59,022 bases of DNA from Chitinophagaceae bacterium (GCA_016786745.1 JAEUVS010000112.1:1-59022); one strand, 5' to 3'. Shown: positions 18,046 to 27,283, numbered from the stretch's first letter. The notes: generated by a model from the letters alone, not told the origin. A program made the numbers and translations.

Positions 18046-19347
18046 TTACTTCCTCTTAATCCAACCAGCCGGATCCAAATTTTTATTCTCGAGCAAGAGC
18101 AGAAATTCAATCTCCCCGTTACCATCAGCATTCGAACCGGCCCTGCCGATCACATCACCGGCTTTCACCTTTGTGCCCTTGGATACTGCAGCGCTCGAAA
18201 GGTTTCCGTATGTGGTGAAATATTTACCATGACGAATCAACACATTCGATTCGCCTTCCACATCAAACACCGAGACAACCTCACCATCGAAAATTGCACG
18301 AACAGAAGAATTCTGATCGGTTTCCAGTGTTAATCCCGGATTGTTTCCAAATAGTTTCGTGCCAGTGATAGAATAGTTACCAAATGGTATTTTAATATTG
18401 CCCGTTTCAACAGGCCAGGGAAGTTTTCCTTTATTCTTTTCAAAATTGTCCGAAATAATTTCACCGCCGGGCGTCGCATCGAACACACTCGCTTTCTTCA
18501 CAACAGTCTCTTCTTTTTTCGTTGCTGCCGCTTCCGCCGCACTTTCTGTTTTTGCAGCCGGCGCCTTGGCGAGCGCTTCAGCTTTCAGGCGCCTTTCCTC
18601 TTCGAGGGCTTTCTGTCTTGCCAACCTTATCTCCCTGTCAATCGCCGCTTTGATAGACGCCTTTAATTTATTATCGGCTCTTTGTTTTGATGTAAGCTCT
18701 TTCGACAACTCTTTCTCTCTCGACTTCAATTTCGACACTACCTGCGCCTGTTCCTTCCTCTCTTCCACTAGCTCAAGCTTGTCTTTCTCCTGCTTTGCCA
18801 GCACATCGTCTTTCTCTTTACGGGAACGCTCGAGACCGCCTATTTTTTGCTGAAGAAGTGCCTGCGTATTAATAATGGTATTTGTTTGCTGCTCGCGGTA
18901 ATTGCGATATGACTTAAGGTACTCTACTCTCTTGAGCGCATCGTTGAAGCTTGAAGCGGAGAATATAAAATTCAGAAAATCGTAGTTGCTCCTGTTTTTA
19001 TAAGCGTAGATAACGCTCTTCTCATACTGCACTTTCAGCGTATCGAGTTGCTTTTTCAGTTTTTCGATCTCATTTCTCGAATTTGAAATATCGCTCTGAA
19101 TAAAATCAATCTGCCTGTTCACGTTATTGATGGCAGCCTGGCGCAAACGGAGCTTCCGCTGCAATAGGGCCAGTTGCCCGAGCGACGCTTTCTTATTTTG
19201 TTTGGTAAGATCCAGCGACCTTTTTACCTCAGCAATTTCTTCCTGTATTTCCGCCCTTTGTTTTTCAAGATCTGAACGGCTTTGCGCAAAAAGGCCATTG
19301 AGGCTGCACAATAGTAGCGTGAGGGCGATTAGAGTCAGGCGCATCAA
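18046..19347 (-). CDS. EnvC-like murein hydrolase activator (degenerate M23 peptidase)
   Basis: A periplasmic protein of 433 residues with a signal peptide (ending LNGLFAQ), a long coiled coil (~25-260, QKRAEIQEEIAEVKR-type heptads), an Ala/Lys/Glu linker (~260-300) and a C-terminal LytM/M23 domain (~320-433). In the M23 domain the catalytic zinc motifs are lost: the expected HxH is replaced by IEFLLLLENK and the first H-D motif by GLTLETD, while IRHGKYFTTYGNLSS keeps the fold. This fits EnvC-type activators that switch on amidases rather than cut peptidoglycan. It is last in the porV-ispF-dut-DUF4292 operon, 36 bp after DUF4292, a pairing common in Bacteroidota. Confidence 0.88.
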   Translation of the reverse strand: MMRLTLIALTLLLCSLNGLFAQSRSDLEKQRAEIQEEIAEVKRSLDLTKQNKKASLGQLALLQRKLRLRQAAINNVNRQIDFIQSDISNSRNEIEKLKKQLDTLKVQYEKSVIYAYKNRSNYDFLNFIFSASSFNDALKRVEYLKSYRNYREQQTNTIINTQALLQQKIGGLERSRKEKDDVLAKQEKDKLELVEERKEQAQVVSKLKSREKELSKELTSKQRADNKLKASIKAAIDREIRLARQKALEEERRLKAEALAKAPAAKTESAAEAAATKKEETVVKKASVFDATPGGEIISDNFEKNKGKLPWPVETGNIKIPFGNYSITGTKLFGNNPGLTLETDQNSSVRAIFDGEVVSVFDVEGESNVLIRHGKYFTTYGNLSSAAVSKGTKVKAGDVIGRAGSNADGNGEIEFLLLLENKNLDPAGWIKRK

Positions 19348-19383
19348 TATGGATTTTGGTTTATCAACGCCATGTACCGGCGC

Positions 19384-20199
19384 TTATTGCAATTTATAGT
19401 TTTTTGCAATGCTGAAAGGAAAGTTTAACGGTATATTAAAGTCGAACTGCTTGAACTTCATTTCAATGTCGAGCTTCGACTTTTCGGACACAGTTATTTT
19501 TCTAAACGTAGAGAACGGCTTTCCATCACGTGTTTCATAATCTCCATACGATATATCCGCAGTTCGTGCGCGCACAGGATCAACGTCATCCAGCTTACTG
19601 TGCTGAACAATCATATTGTCCGGGTTCAATGTAAGTAAATGCTTGAAAAGCGGGCCCATATGCAGCACCGAAAGTCCGCCCGCGTCTTTCTTATAAGAAA
19701 CAATATTGTCGCTGAAATAAATCGGGTTGCCCACCAGCAAATCCTGAAGCTCCTGGAAGCTGAATGGCAGCTTGGTAATCTCTTTCAGGTAACTTACCGA
19801 ACGCAGCTGAACTACTTTATCCAGCTTGTTAATCACTTTTACGCTGTCGGGAGTTATAAGAACCCTGAATGCCTCGAAGCCCAGCAACGCGTTGATGGAA
19901 ACCCATATCGCGCTGTCCTTACGCAGACGGATAAACGCATTAAAATCATTTTTCTTCCCATCACTTCCCTCGAAATCAACCTTCACCTTTGCGGAGAACG
20001 TTTCAAAGTCGATCCTGTTTTTTTCAACGGCCTGGTAAACGTTGTGCATGAATTTCAGGGAATCATTCCGCGAAGAGTCAGGAGTAATAATCAGCGCCGA
20101 ATCCTTCTTCGACATGGCGGTTTGAATGGTTTTGGTCGACCGGCAGCTAAATAAAGCAATTACAATAAAGAAAACCGCTATGCTGAAAAGGACCTTCAT
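19384..20199 (-). CDS. DUF4292 lipoprotein (LolA/LolB-like fold)
   Basis: An exported lipoprotein of 271 residues. The lipobox is IALFSC with the acyl Cys at position 19. The body matches DUF4292: FMHNVYQAVEKNRIDFETFSAKVKVDFEG-like start, then WVSINALLGFEAFRVLITPDSVKVINK and the basic C-terminal strand FNIPLNFPFSIAKNYK. The predicted fold resembles LolA/LolB lipoprotein carriers, so a role in lipoprotein or lipid handling at the outer membrane is plausible but unproven. It is 3 bp from dut and 36 bp from the EnvC-like gene. Confidence 0.86.
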   Translation of the reverse strand: MKVLFSIAVFFIVIALFSCRSTKTIQTAMSKKDSALIITPDSSRNDSLKFMHNVYQAVEKNRIDFETFSAKVKVDFEGSDGKKNDFNAFIRLRKDSAIWVSINALLGFEAFRVLITPDSVKVINKLDKVVQLRSVSYLKEITKLPFSFQELQDLLVGNPIYFSDNIVSYKKDAGGLSVLHMGPLFKHLLTLNPDNMIVQHSKLDDVDPVRARTADISYGDYETRDGKPFSTFRKITVSEKSKLDIEMKFKQFDFNIPLNFPFSIAKNYKLQ

Positions 20200-20202
20200 A
20201 TT

Positions 20203-20646
20203 TTAAATTTTACCCGTGTGCCCGAAACCTCCTTCTCCCCTGGTTGTTGCTGAAATTTTCTTTACCGTCTTCCACTTTACTTTCTCCACCTTGTGCACCA
20301 CCATCTGGGCGATTCTGTCGCCATGCATTATGGTGTGCTCTTCATTCGAAAGGTTTATCAGCACCACTTTCAGTTCTCCCCGGTAATCAGCGTCTATGGT
20401 ACCCGGTGAGTTCAGGCACGTTAAACCGTGCTTTATCGCCAGCCCGCTTCGCGGTCTCACCTGCGCTTCGTATTCGAGAGGAAGTTCGATGAATAAACCT
20501 GTAGGTATCAACAACCGTTCCATGGGCCTGATGGTAACTGGTGATTCGAGATTTGCGCGGAGGTCCATGCCCGCCGACCCTTCTGTAACGTATTCTGGTA
20601 ATGGATTGTTAGACTGATTGATGATCCTGACCTTAACTTTCGACAT
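20203..20646 (-). CDS. dut: dUTP diphosphatase
   Basis: A trimeric dUTPase of 147 residues converting dUTP to dUMP and PPi, which keeps uracil out of DNA. All five family motifs are present: GSAGMDLRA, RPRSGLAIKHG, NSPGTIDADYRGE (with catalytic Asp and uracil-binding residues), GDRIAQMV, and the C-terminal RGEGGFGHTG that closes over the nucleotide. It sits in an operon 44 bp after ispF and 3 bp before DUF4292. Confidence 0.97.
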   Translation of the reverse strand: MSKVKVRIINQSNNPLPEYVTEGSAGMDLRANLESPVTIRPMERLLIPTGLFIELPLEYEAQVRPRSGLAIKHGLTCLNSPGTIDADYRGELKVVLINLSNEEHTIMHGDRIAQMVVHKVEKVKWKTVKKISATTRGEGGFGHTGKI

Positions 20647-20690
20647 GGTGCAAATGTAAGAGAAAGAGAAACAGAGCGGAGAAAGAGTGT

Positions 20691-21188
20691 TTAACGCTCC
20701 CCGCTTTCTTTTTCTTTCTGCAATAGCACGGTCGCGTATGCAACAAGCCCTTCTTCCCTCCCAATAAAACCCATTTTTTCATTGGTGGTTGCCTTTATCG
20801 AAATATCGTCGGTGGAGATATTTAATATTTTAGCAATGACGTCTTTCATCTGCCCGGAATATTTTTTAATCTTCGGACTTTCGAGACACAGTGATGAATC
20901 AATATTTACAATCGAATATTTTTTCGCGCGTACGAGCTCGTATGTTTTAGCAAGAAGGACCTTGCTGTCGATATCTTTATACTTCTCATCATTGTCGGGA
21001 AAGTGGGTACCGATATCACCAAGGGAAAGCGCACCGAGAAGAGCGTCGCAGATAGCATGCAGAAGCACATCTGCGTCGCTGTGGCCGAGAGCGCCTTTAG
21101 AATGCGGTATGAGAACACCACCAAGCCATAAGGGACGGCCTTCCACCAACTGGTGAACGTCCATCCCTGATCCAATGCGGTAACTCAT
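20691..21188 (-). CDS. ispF: 2-C-methyl-D-erythritol 2,4-cyclodiphosphate synthase
   Basis: The fifth step of the MEP isoprenoid pathway, forming the cyclic diphosphate. The 165-residue protein has the metal ligands D10 and H12 (GMDVHQL) and H44 (LLHAICDALLGAL), plus the GHSDADV and TTNEKMGFIGREEG signatures. The start is 7 bp after the porV stop on the minus strand, so it is cotranscribed with porV. Confidence 0.97.
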   Translation of the reverse strand: MSYRIGSGMDVHQLVEGRPLWLGGVLIPHSKGALGHSDADVLLHAICDALLGALSLGDIGTHFPDNDEKYKDIDSKVLLAKTYELVRAKKYSIVNIDSSLCLESPKIKKYSGQMKDVIAKILNISTDDISIKATTNEKMGFIGREEGLVAYATVLLQKEKESGER

Positions 21189-21195
21189 TTTTTCA

Positions 21196-22395
21196 TTAAT
21201 TAACCGGGGCTGTTTCTTCTGACGACGAAGAGATGTCGGCCATATCCAGGATCAAACCAAAGCGAAGTGTGTTCGACAATGGATTCCTGTTGATACCTGC
21301 CCCGGTCGGAACAAGATAAGAAAAGTTCAGTCCGAATACATTGTATTTTATTCCAACACCGAGTGTGAAGTATTTGCGGTTGCCCTTGTCTTTATTCTCA
21401 TAAAAATATCCTGCGCGTGCGAAGAACTGGTCATTATAAGAATACTCTGTTCCGAGAGAGAATTGAAATTCTTTCAACTCTTCACTGAATCCACCCGGCG
21501 CATCGCCGAAAGAACTTAACCAGCTGCTCACAACACCTTTGTTCCTGTAGTTGGAGATCAGCACCGAATCTTGCGTATCATCAGTTTTAGAAAGGTCCGG
21601 AGGTGTTGGTACCATCAGTTTATGTACATCCAAACCAAACATGAGCTTGCTCGTTTCGTCGAACACTTTTGTGTATGCGGCGCCGAGGCCGAGATTGGTT
21701 GGTATGAAATCTTTTTGTGTTGCGTCGCGTGTGTACCCAATTTTCGATCCGAGGTTAGTAATAGCGGCACCGAAGTTCCATCCCTGGCCGCTTTCATCAG
21801 CGCCGGTATAGAAGAATGAGATGTCGCCGGCAACGGCATTACCCGCCTGGTAAGCCGATCCCTGGTCGGGGGCGCCACCAACGAGATTAGAGTGGATAAA
21901 CCTCAGCGCGATACCGATGCCCATGTTATCAGAAAGTTTACGGGAATAACCCGCGTCGATGCCAAATTCACGGGGGCGGCCGCTACCGAAGTCGTTTCCG
22001 TTTCCGTCGGTGAACTGGATGTTACCGAGACTGAAGTAGCGTATAGAAGCCGAAAGGGCCTGCTGTTCGTCGAGCTTGGTATAGCCGGCAAACGACAGGA
22101 GATATACGTCGTTGAGACCCAGGTCTTTCAACCATGGGGTATAAGTAAGGCCGAGGCCCAGTTCGCTTTTGTTGAAAGGAGTTTTAGCGAGGTTCCAGAA
22201 GCTTGCATTCGCGTCGGGATTCGTTGCCACACCAAGATCACCCATACCACCTGCACGGGCATCTGGAGATATTCTCAGAAACGGCACGGCTGTCGTTACC
22301 ACGTTTATCGGATCACTGTCCGTTTGTGCTTTAAGAGATGTAAATCCGGCTACCAGGAATAGGGTTACAACCAAGCAGTTGGTTTTTCTTTTCAT
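21196..22395 (-). CDS. porV: T9SS outer-membrane channel protein PorV (LptO)
   Basis: An outer-membrane beta-barrel of 399 residues of the FadL-like family. PorV carries T9SS cargo from the translocon to the attachment complex. After a signal peptide (ending FTSLKAQ) the mature start VVTTAVPFLRISPDARAGGMGDLGVATNPDANASFWN is the PorV hallmark (key part: SPDARAGGMGD). Barrel strands continue to LRFGLILDMAD. It heads the porV-ispF-dut-DUF4292-EnvC operon and is divergent from gldJ, another gliding/T9SS gene. Its likely promoter lies ~150 nt upstream, giving a long 5' leader. Confidence 0.94.
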   Translation of the reverse strand: MKRKTNCLVVTLFLVAGFTSLKAQTDSDPINVVTTAVPFLRISPDARAGGMGDLGVATNPDANASFWNLAKTPFNKSELGLGLTYTPWLKDLGLNDVYLLSFAGYTKLDEQQALSASIRYFSLGNIQFTDGNGNDFGSGRPREFGIDAGYSRKLSDNMGIGIALRFIHSNLVGGAPDQGSAYQAGNAVAGDISFFYTGADESGQGWNFGAAITNLGSKIGYTRDATQKDFIPTNLGLGAAYTKVFDETSKLMFGLDVHKLMVPTPPDLSKTDDTQDSVLISNYRNKGVVSSWLSSFGDAPGGFSEELKEFQFSLGTEYSYNDQFFARAGYFYENKDKGNRKYFTLGVGIKYNVFGLNFSYLVPTGAGINRNPLSNTLRFGLILDMADISSSSEETAPVN

Positions 22396-22542
22396 ACTCG
22401 AAATTTTGTCAATTTAGGTTCGAAGCCGGATCGAACGCCCGGGGTTCAAAATATTTTATCCTTCGGTATCAACGCCTTCAGTGTATAAATATTGTTTCCA
22501 GCCAACTGATAAAGGAGGAAAAATTCCCATTTTTAGACGCCG

Positions 22543-22575
22543 CAAAAATAGCCTATTTTTAACGTTAGGAATCAA
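22543..22575 (-). promoter_or_regulatory. Candidate porV operon promoter
   Basis: On the minus strand TATTTTTG (22543-22550) is an exact TAnnTTTG -7 match, with a TTG (22573-22575) 22 nt further upstream as -33 box. It implies a leader of about 145 nt before the porV ATG. The 296-bp porV/gldJ spacer (22396-22691) otherwise holds only weak, one-mismatch -7 boxes for gldJ (22607-22614 and 22634-22641). Confidence 0.45.
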
Positions 22576-22691
22576 CACATTGGTACCTTATTTTATGGAA
22601 CTATACTAATTTCGCCAGAGTCCATTTCTACACAATATTTGCATTTCCACCCCGTTTAACTAAATTGAACAAAAGGCAAAAGTCTATCAAA

Positions 22692-24269
22692 ATGAATCTG
22701 AAAAACCTTTTCATCCTGGTTTCCTGCTCTGCAGTAATGAGTTCGTGTAAAAACTTCAAGTTATTCGGCAAGAAATCTGAGAAATCCGACGTAACAGGTT
22801 GGAATTATAACGACAAGAACATGGGCGGCTACCAGGTGGCTCGTGAGAAAGAACAGCGGACAGGCCCCGGCCTCGTCTTTGTTCAGGGTGGTACCTTCAC
22901 AATGGGTGCCGCAGAAGAAGATGTAATGAGCGACTGGAACAACATCCCTACCCGTAAAACAGTCAACTCTTTTTACATCGATAGAACCGAAGTGGCCAAT
23001 ATTCACTACCGTGAGTATATCTACTGGATCAATAACGTTTTCGATGGCGACGAATATGTTGCCGTTAGAGAAGGAGCCCTGCCCGATACACTGGTTTGGC
23101 GCAACGAGCTGGCCTATAACGAGCCACTCGTTGAATACTATTTCCGCCACCCATCTTATAATTATTACCCTGTAGTAGGTGTGTCATGGAGACAGGCGTA
23201 CGACTTCTGCCTTTGGAGAAGCGACCGTGTAAACGAAAAAGCGCTTATCGACAAACAGTTCATCAACAAAAACACCCTGAAGAATATCCAGGGCCAGGGA
23301 TCAGAATCATTCAACACCAAAGCATATTTGTTAGGCCTTACCACACCGACACCGGGTCCGGGCGTACGTTCAAAAAAGAACCCGCTTAAGAACCCTAACG
23401 GTACACCAAGGTCGCAGGTTAATTTCGAAGACGGTATTCTTCTTCCTGCTTACAGGCTGCCAACAGAGGCCGAGTGGGAATATGCCGCAGTGGCCCTCGT
23501 GGGTCAAAACCCTCAGATCAGCCGCAAAGAAGGTAAACGTGGTGAAGAGTTGATCACTAATAAACAGGTTTATTCCTGGAGCCAGAACACAAACGGTCTT
23601 CGTGACACACGTCGCGGAAGCTGGCAGGGTACTTTCCTCGCAAACTTTAAAAGAGGAAGCGGTGATAACATGGGTGTGGCCGGTGGTCTTAACGACCGTG
23701 CAGTGTACACCGCCCCGGTAAATTCTTTCTATCCTAACGCATTCGGTTTATATAATATGTCTGGTAACGTGAACGAGTGGGTTGCCGACGTTTACCGTCC
23801 GCTCTCTTTGGTTGACGTTGACGACGTTTCTCCGTTCCGTGGTAACAGGTTCCAAAAAGATTACAGGACAGCAGAAGGCGAGTTTGAAAAAGACAGCCTC
23901 GGTCGTGTAAAAAGACTTGCTGTAACCGACGAAGAAAGCAAACAACGTCGTAACTACCAGAAAGGAAACGTAATTAACTACCTCGATGGCGACTCACTAA
24001 CAGTAGGCGTGAGCTACGATTCTACACTCGGTCGCGGTTATGGTCAAACAACCCTGATCAGCGATAAGTCGAGGGTGATTAAAGGTGGTAGCTGGAACGA
24101 CCGTCCATACTGGTTATCTCCGGGAACACGCCGTTTCCTTGAAGAAGACCAGGCGAGCAGCACTGTTGGCTTCCGTTGCGCAATGGACAGGCTGGGTAGC
24201 CCCGAAGGTAACGGTAGAAAAACCGGTATCGAATACAAACAGAGAAGACAGAATAACAGGAAAAGATAA
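22692..24269 (+). CDS. gldJ: Gliding motility lipoprotein GldJ (FGE-sulfatase fold)
   Basis: A lipoprotein of 525 residues required for gliding and T9SS function in Flavobacterium; GldJ stabilises the GldK complex. The signal is MNLKNLFILVSCSAVMSSC with lipidated Cys19. The rest has the formylglycine-generating-enzyme/sulfatase-modifying fold: PGLVFVQGGTFTMG, the DRTEV motif, YPVVGVSWRQAYDFC, RLPTEAEWEYAA, MSGNVNEWVADVY and KGGSWNDRPYWLSPGTRRF. It resembles GldJ more than GldK in the DVMSDWNNIPTRK and DTLVWRNELAYNEP segments. The fold is probably structural here, not catalytic. ATG 22692 is preferred to TTG 22665, which would place basic residues before the signal. A strong terminator follows. 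Confidence 0.92.
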   Translation: MNLKNLFILVSCSAVMSSCKNFKLFGKKSEKSDVTGWNYNDKNMGGYQVAREKEQRTGPGLVFVQGGTFTMGAAEEDVMSDWNNIPTRKTVNSFYIDRTEVANIHYREYIYWINNVFDGDEYVAVREGALPDTLVWRNELAYNEPLVEYYFRHPSYNYYPVVGVSWRQAYDFCLWRSDRVNEKALIDKQFINKNTLKNIQGQGSESFNTKAYLLGLTTPTPGPGVRSKKNPLKNPNGTPRSQVNFEDGILLPAYRLPTEAEWEYAAVALVGQNPQISRKEGKRGEELITNKQVYSWSQNTNGLRDTRRGSWQGTFLANFKRGSGDNMGVAGGLNDRAVYTAPVNSFYPNAFGLYNMSGNVNEWVADVYRPLSLVDVDDVSPFRGNRFQKDYRTAEGEFEKDSLGRVKRLAVTDEESKQRRNYQKGNVINYLDGDSLTVGVSYDSTLGRGYGQTTLISDKSRVIKGGSWNDRPYWLSPGTRRFLEEDQASSTVGFRCAMDRLGSPEGNGRKTGIEYKQRRQNNRKR

Positions 24270-24290
24270 TTTCTCTTCTAACTTATACAG

Positions 24291-24318
24291 AGGCCACCAA
24301 TTACGGTGGCCTTTTTTT
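24291..24318 (+). terminator. Rho-independent terminator after gldJ
   Basis: AGGCCACC pairs with GGTGGCCT (8 bp, loop AATTAC), followed by seven T residues. It begins 22 nt after the gldJ stop and should separate gldJ from murF. Confidence 0.9.
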
Positions 24319-24359
24319 GTCCCGAACCGAGGCTAAGCCTCGCGTGAGGGATCAGCGAA
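24319..24359 (+). repeat. Dispersed palindromic intergenic repeat, copy 2 (left flank shortened)
   Basis: It has GTCCCGAACC at left (TCAT lost), the palindrome CGAGGC-TAA-GCCTCG and the right flank GTGAGGGATCAGCG. It directly abuts the gldJ terminator. Confidence 0.75.
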
Positions 24360-24393
24360 GAATGAATACCCGATTTAATTTATTTTTACTGGA

Positions 24394-25662
24394 ATGAACA
24401 TCATCGAACTCTACGAGATATATAAACAATATCCCAATATCCAGACCGACACACGAAAGCTGCAAAAAGGCGATCTCTTCTTCGCCTTGCGCGGCCCGAA
24501 CTTCAACGCTAACGCCTTTGCAGAAGCCGCACTCGATGCAGGCGCAGCATTCGCAGTAATTGACGACGCATCGTACAACACTAACGGAAAAATGATCCTG
24601 GTGAATAACGCACTGGATACCCTGCAGCAGCTCGCGTTATACCACAGAAACCAGTTTAAAATCCCCTTCATAGCTATAACAGGCAGCAATGGTAAAACAA
24701 CAACAAAGGAACTCGTACACGCTGTACTGAGTTCACAGTTCAACACATGCACAACAACAGGCAACCTGAATAATCATATCGGCGTTCCGCTTACGATTTT
24801 AAAAATCCGGAACGATGCGGAGATGGCGGTAATCGAGATGGGAGCCAATCATCGCGGCGAAATTGCTTCTTACTGCGAATACACGCGGCCAACACATGGA
24901 TTGATAACAAATGTAGGCAAGGCACACCTGGAAGGATTTGGAGGATATGAAGGAGTGAAAAAAGGGAAAGGTGAATTGTTTGATTACTTAAGATCTGCCG
25001 ATGGTACCGCGTTTGTGATGTGGGATTATGAGTATTTGAGAGAGATGAGTAAAGGCATTAAAAAAATTTACAAATACGGAACGAAAGATGCCGACACGAT
25101 CGGCAAAACAGTAAGCAGTGAACCTTTTCTATCGGTACAAATAGAGAAAACAACCATCAACACACAGCTCGTTGGAGCTTATAACTTTCCGAATATCCTC
25201 GCTGCTGCTGCTATCGGTAATTATTTCGGTATCGATATGCAAAGGATAAAATCCTCCATAGAGGGCTACGCTCCTTCTAATAGTCGCTCTCAATTAATAG
25301 AAAAAGGGTCGAACAAAATTATCCTCGACGCCTATAATGCGAACCCTTCGAGTATGCGCGCGGCTATTGAAAATTTCGAGAAGATAAAAGCAGAAAACAA
25401 GGTGCTGATTTTGGGTGCAATGGCGGAATTGGGAGAAGAAAGCCTGCAGGAACATGAGCAGATTATCCAATTGTTGAATAAATATTCCTGGAAGGATGTT
25501 GTGCTGGTGGGTGGTGATTTTTTAAAATTGAATTCTCCCTTTAAAACCTTTGATAATTCGCTTGCCGCAAAAGAATGGTACACTTCCCAGAAATTCGAGA
25601 ACTCATATCTGCTTATTAAAGGTTCCAGGAGCATGCAAATGGAAAAGGTGCTCGAACCTTAA
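24394..25662 (+). CDS. murF: UDP-N-acetylmuramoyl-tripeptide--D-alanyl-D-alanine ligase
   Basis: The last cytoplasmic step of UDP-MurNAc-pentapeptide synthesis. The 422-residue protein carries the canonical MurF motifs: SDTR-like TDTRKL in the N-terminal UMAG domain, the P-loop GSNGKTTTK (97-105), TTGNLNNHIGVPLT, the Mur ligase EMGANHRGEI, AHLEGFGGYEGVKKGKGEL and the ligase substrate motif LDAYNANPSSM. All are intact, unlike in the MurF domain fused to alanine racemase at 43309-45798. It therefore looks like the housekeeping MurF. Confidence 0.95.
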   Translation: MNIIELYEIYKQYPNIQTDTRKLQKGDLFFALRGPNFNANAFAEAALDAGAAFAVIDDASYNTNGKMILVNNALDTLQQLALYHRNQFKIPFIAITGSNGKTTTKELVHAVLSSQFNTCTTTGNLNNHIGVPLTILKIRNDAEMAVIEMGANHRGEIASYCEYTRPTHGLITNVGKAHLEGFGGYEGVKKGKGELFDYLRSADGTAFVMWDYEYLREMSKGIKKIYKYGTKDADTIGKTVSSEPFLSVQIEKTTINTQLVGAYNFPNILAAAAIGNYFGIDMQRIKSSIEGYAPSNSRSQLIEKGSNKIILDAYNANPSSMRAAIENFEKIKAENKVLILGAMAELGEESLQEHEQIIQLLNKYSWKDVVLVGGDFLKLNSPFKTFDNSLAAKEWYTSQKFENSYLLIKGSRSMQMEKVLEP

Positions 25663-25683
25663 GGCATACCATAAAACCGCAGC

Positions 25684-25730
25684 TTGTCATCCCGAACCGG
25701 CGCCACGCGCCGTGTGAGGATCTGCCGCAA
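25684..25730 (+). repeat. Dispersed palindromic intergenic repeat, copy 3
   Basis: TTGTCATCCCGAAC flank, palindrome CGGCGC-CAC-GCGCCG, right flank GTGTGAGGATCTGCCGC. It lies 21 bp after murF. The repeat supplies a spurious TTG start for the following gene. Confidence 0.75.
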
Positions 25731-25854
25731 ACCATTCCCTCTCCTTTCCAAATTTGGGAACCATTCCAAAAAACTAATTCCATATCTCACTGCTTTCCAG
25801 CGGTTTACAATCCGGCATCATATCGGCTATTATAAAGCAGTAATCTCAAACCCG

Positions 25855-27069
25855 ATGAAACCGAATTGTTTTATACTTGTACTCACCGTTCTCATGCTAA
25901 GCCATGGAGCCGCCAACGCCCAGGCCTGCCCGGGCGAAGTAGTACAGTTCCGCGAAACATTCGGATCGGGCACAGCAAGCGCACCACTCGCCGCAGGTAG
26001 AACAAACTACAACTATAATGGTACTACGAGCCTCGCCGATGGCGATTACGAGCTGAGCAATTCCACGCAGAGTAAACCAGAATGGCACAACGCACCCGAC
26101 CACACCGGCAACACAAATGGTCGTATGATGGTGACAAACGCAAGTTATACCCCGGGCGAATTTTATCGCGACACGGTGTACGGACTTTCTTCAACATCAA
26201 CTTATACGGTTTACCTGTATGCGATGAATGTAAACACGCCAGGAACGTGCTCACCGAATCCTATTTTACCGAGACTTCAATTAATCGTTGAATCATACAA
26301 TATTGATGGATCATTCACGCAATTATCATCAATGGTATCAGCAGATATTCCGCAAAGCGCCACGCCTACATGGGTGATGATTTCCGGAACTATTTACCTG
26401 CCTGTATCTGTTACGGCTGTGAGATACAGGGTGATCAACAATGCCACTGGCGGTTGCGGTAACGACGTTGCGATAGACGACATCACTTTTTCTCAGTGTG
26501 CACCGAGTATACTTCCGATCACCGGCCTCGAGTTGAAAGGATCGAATGAAAATAATGCGGTTAGCCTCAATTGGTCGGCGCGCCACGATAACGAGATTGT
26601 TTCATTTGAAGTAGAGAAAAGTGTTGATGGAAGAACGTGGTCGCTCTTGCGCAGGATCAATGCTGCTGCAAGCTTCAATACTTTACATAGTTATTCATCT
26701 ACTGATAATAACCCACTTACACAAACCGGGTATTACCGTGTTGCAGCAATAAATGCTGCGGGCGCGAAGACTTACTCGAACGTAATCCGCGTTTCACCTG
26801 TTTCTTCCAATGCTGAATTGATTGCATATCCTAACCCTTGTGAAAATGTACTTACAGTGCAGGTTTCATCAGGCCAGCTTAAATCAGGATCGATGCTCCG
26901 CCTGTTTGATATGAAAGGGAAGTTGCACAAATCGCAGGTGCTTCAAATTCGCGAGGGAGTTAACAGCTTACAACTGAACACTTCAGGCATTGCCAAAGGA
27001 ATGTATTTCATCAGCATTACCGATGATGGTGGTAATGTAATTTCACACACCAGGATTATTAAGCGCTAG
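25855..27069 (+). CDS. T9SS cargo protein with type A C-terminal sorting domain
   Basis: A secreted protein of 404 residues. ATG 25855 gives a signal peptide (ending SHGAANA|QACPGE); an upstream TTG 25684 lies in the dispersed repeat and is rejected. Residues ~30-215 form a beta module with DHTGNTNGRMMVTN, YTPGEFYRDTV and NNATGGCGNDVAIDDITFSQC, also found in the cargo protein at 39134. A fibronectin-like region follows (VSLNWSARHDNEIVSFEVEKS), then the T9SS type A sorting domain (~325-404), starting YPNPCENVL and ending GMYFISITDDGG...IIKR. It should be exported by the PorV-dependent T9SS and attached to the surface or released. Ligand unknown. Confidence 0.85.
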   Translation: MKPNCFILVLTVLMLSHGAANAQACPGEVVQFRETFGSGTASAPLAAGRTNYNYNGTTSLADGDYELSNSTQSKPEWHNAPDHTGNTNGRMMVTNASYTPGEFYRDTVYGLSSTSTYTVYLYAMNVNTPGTCSPNPILPRLQLIVESYNIDGSFTQLSSMVSADIPQSATPTWVMISGTIYLPVSVTAVRYRVINNATGGCGNDVAIDDITFSQCAPSILPITGLELKGSNENNAVSLNWSARHDNEIVSFEVEKSVDGRTWSLLRRINAAASFNTLHSYSSTDNNPLTQTGYYRVAAINAAGAKTYSNVIRVSPVSSNAELIAYPNPCENVLTVQVSSGQLKSGSMLRLFDMKGKLHKSQVLQIREGVNSLQLNTSGIAKGMYFISITDDGGNVISHTRIIKR

Positions 27070-27225
27070 AAGCAGCACAGTACATTCTACACGGAATTAA
27101 TTATCCCTGTAAGCATTAGTATGTATTCAGGCGAGGAAGAGGTTTGCAATTTCATTTCGGATTATCGAATGGGTTTACCTTCATACTGTAAACAATCTTT
27201 TATAAATCGTTAGTTTGAAAGTTTG

Positions 27226-27253
27226 AACCCATCTTTGGATGGGTTTTGCTTTT
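27226..27253 (+). terminator. Rho-independent terminator upstream of tRNA-Ser
   Basis: AACCCATC pairs with GATGGGTT (8 bp, loop TTTG), followed by a T-rich run TTGCTTTT. It is 157 nt after the T9SS cargo stop. The rest of 27070-27225 shows no ORF or RNA I recognise. Confidence 0.7.
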
Positions 27254-27275
27254 CGTGATTCCCGGTGAATTTCTT

Positions 27276-27283
27276 TAATTTCG
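27276..27283 (+). promoter_or_regulatory. Candidate -7 box for tRNA-Ser (TAATTTCG)
   Basis: TAATTTCG matches TAnnTTTG at 7 of 8 positions and ends 9 nt before the first tRNA base, giving a near-ideal spacing for a tRNA promoter. No clear -33 box. Confidence 0.4.

Noticed and set aside
22665..22691. TTG start for gldJ
   Set aside because: It would add basic residues before a complete lipoprotein signal that begins at ATG 22692.
25684..25854. Longer start (TTG 25684) for the T9SS cargo gene
   Set aside because: It lies in a dispersed repeat, encodes a basic non-conserved stretch and would bury the signal peptide.
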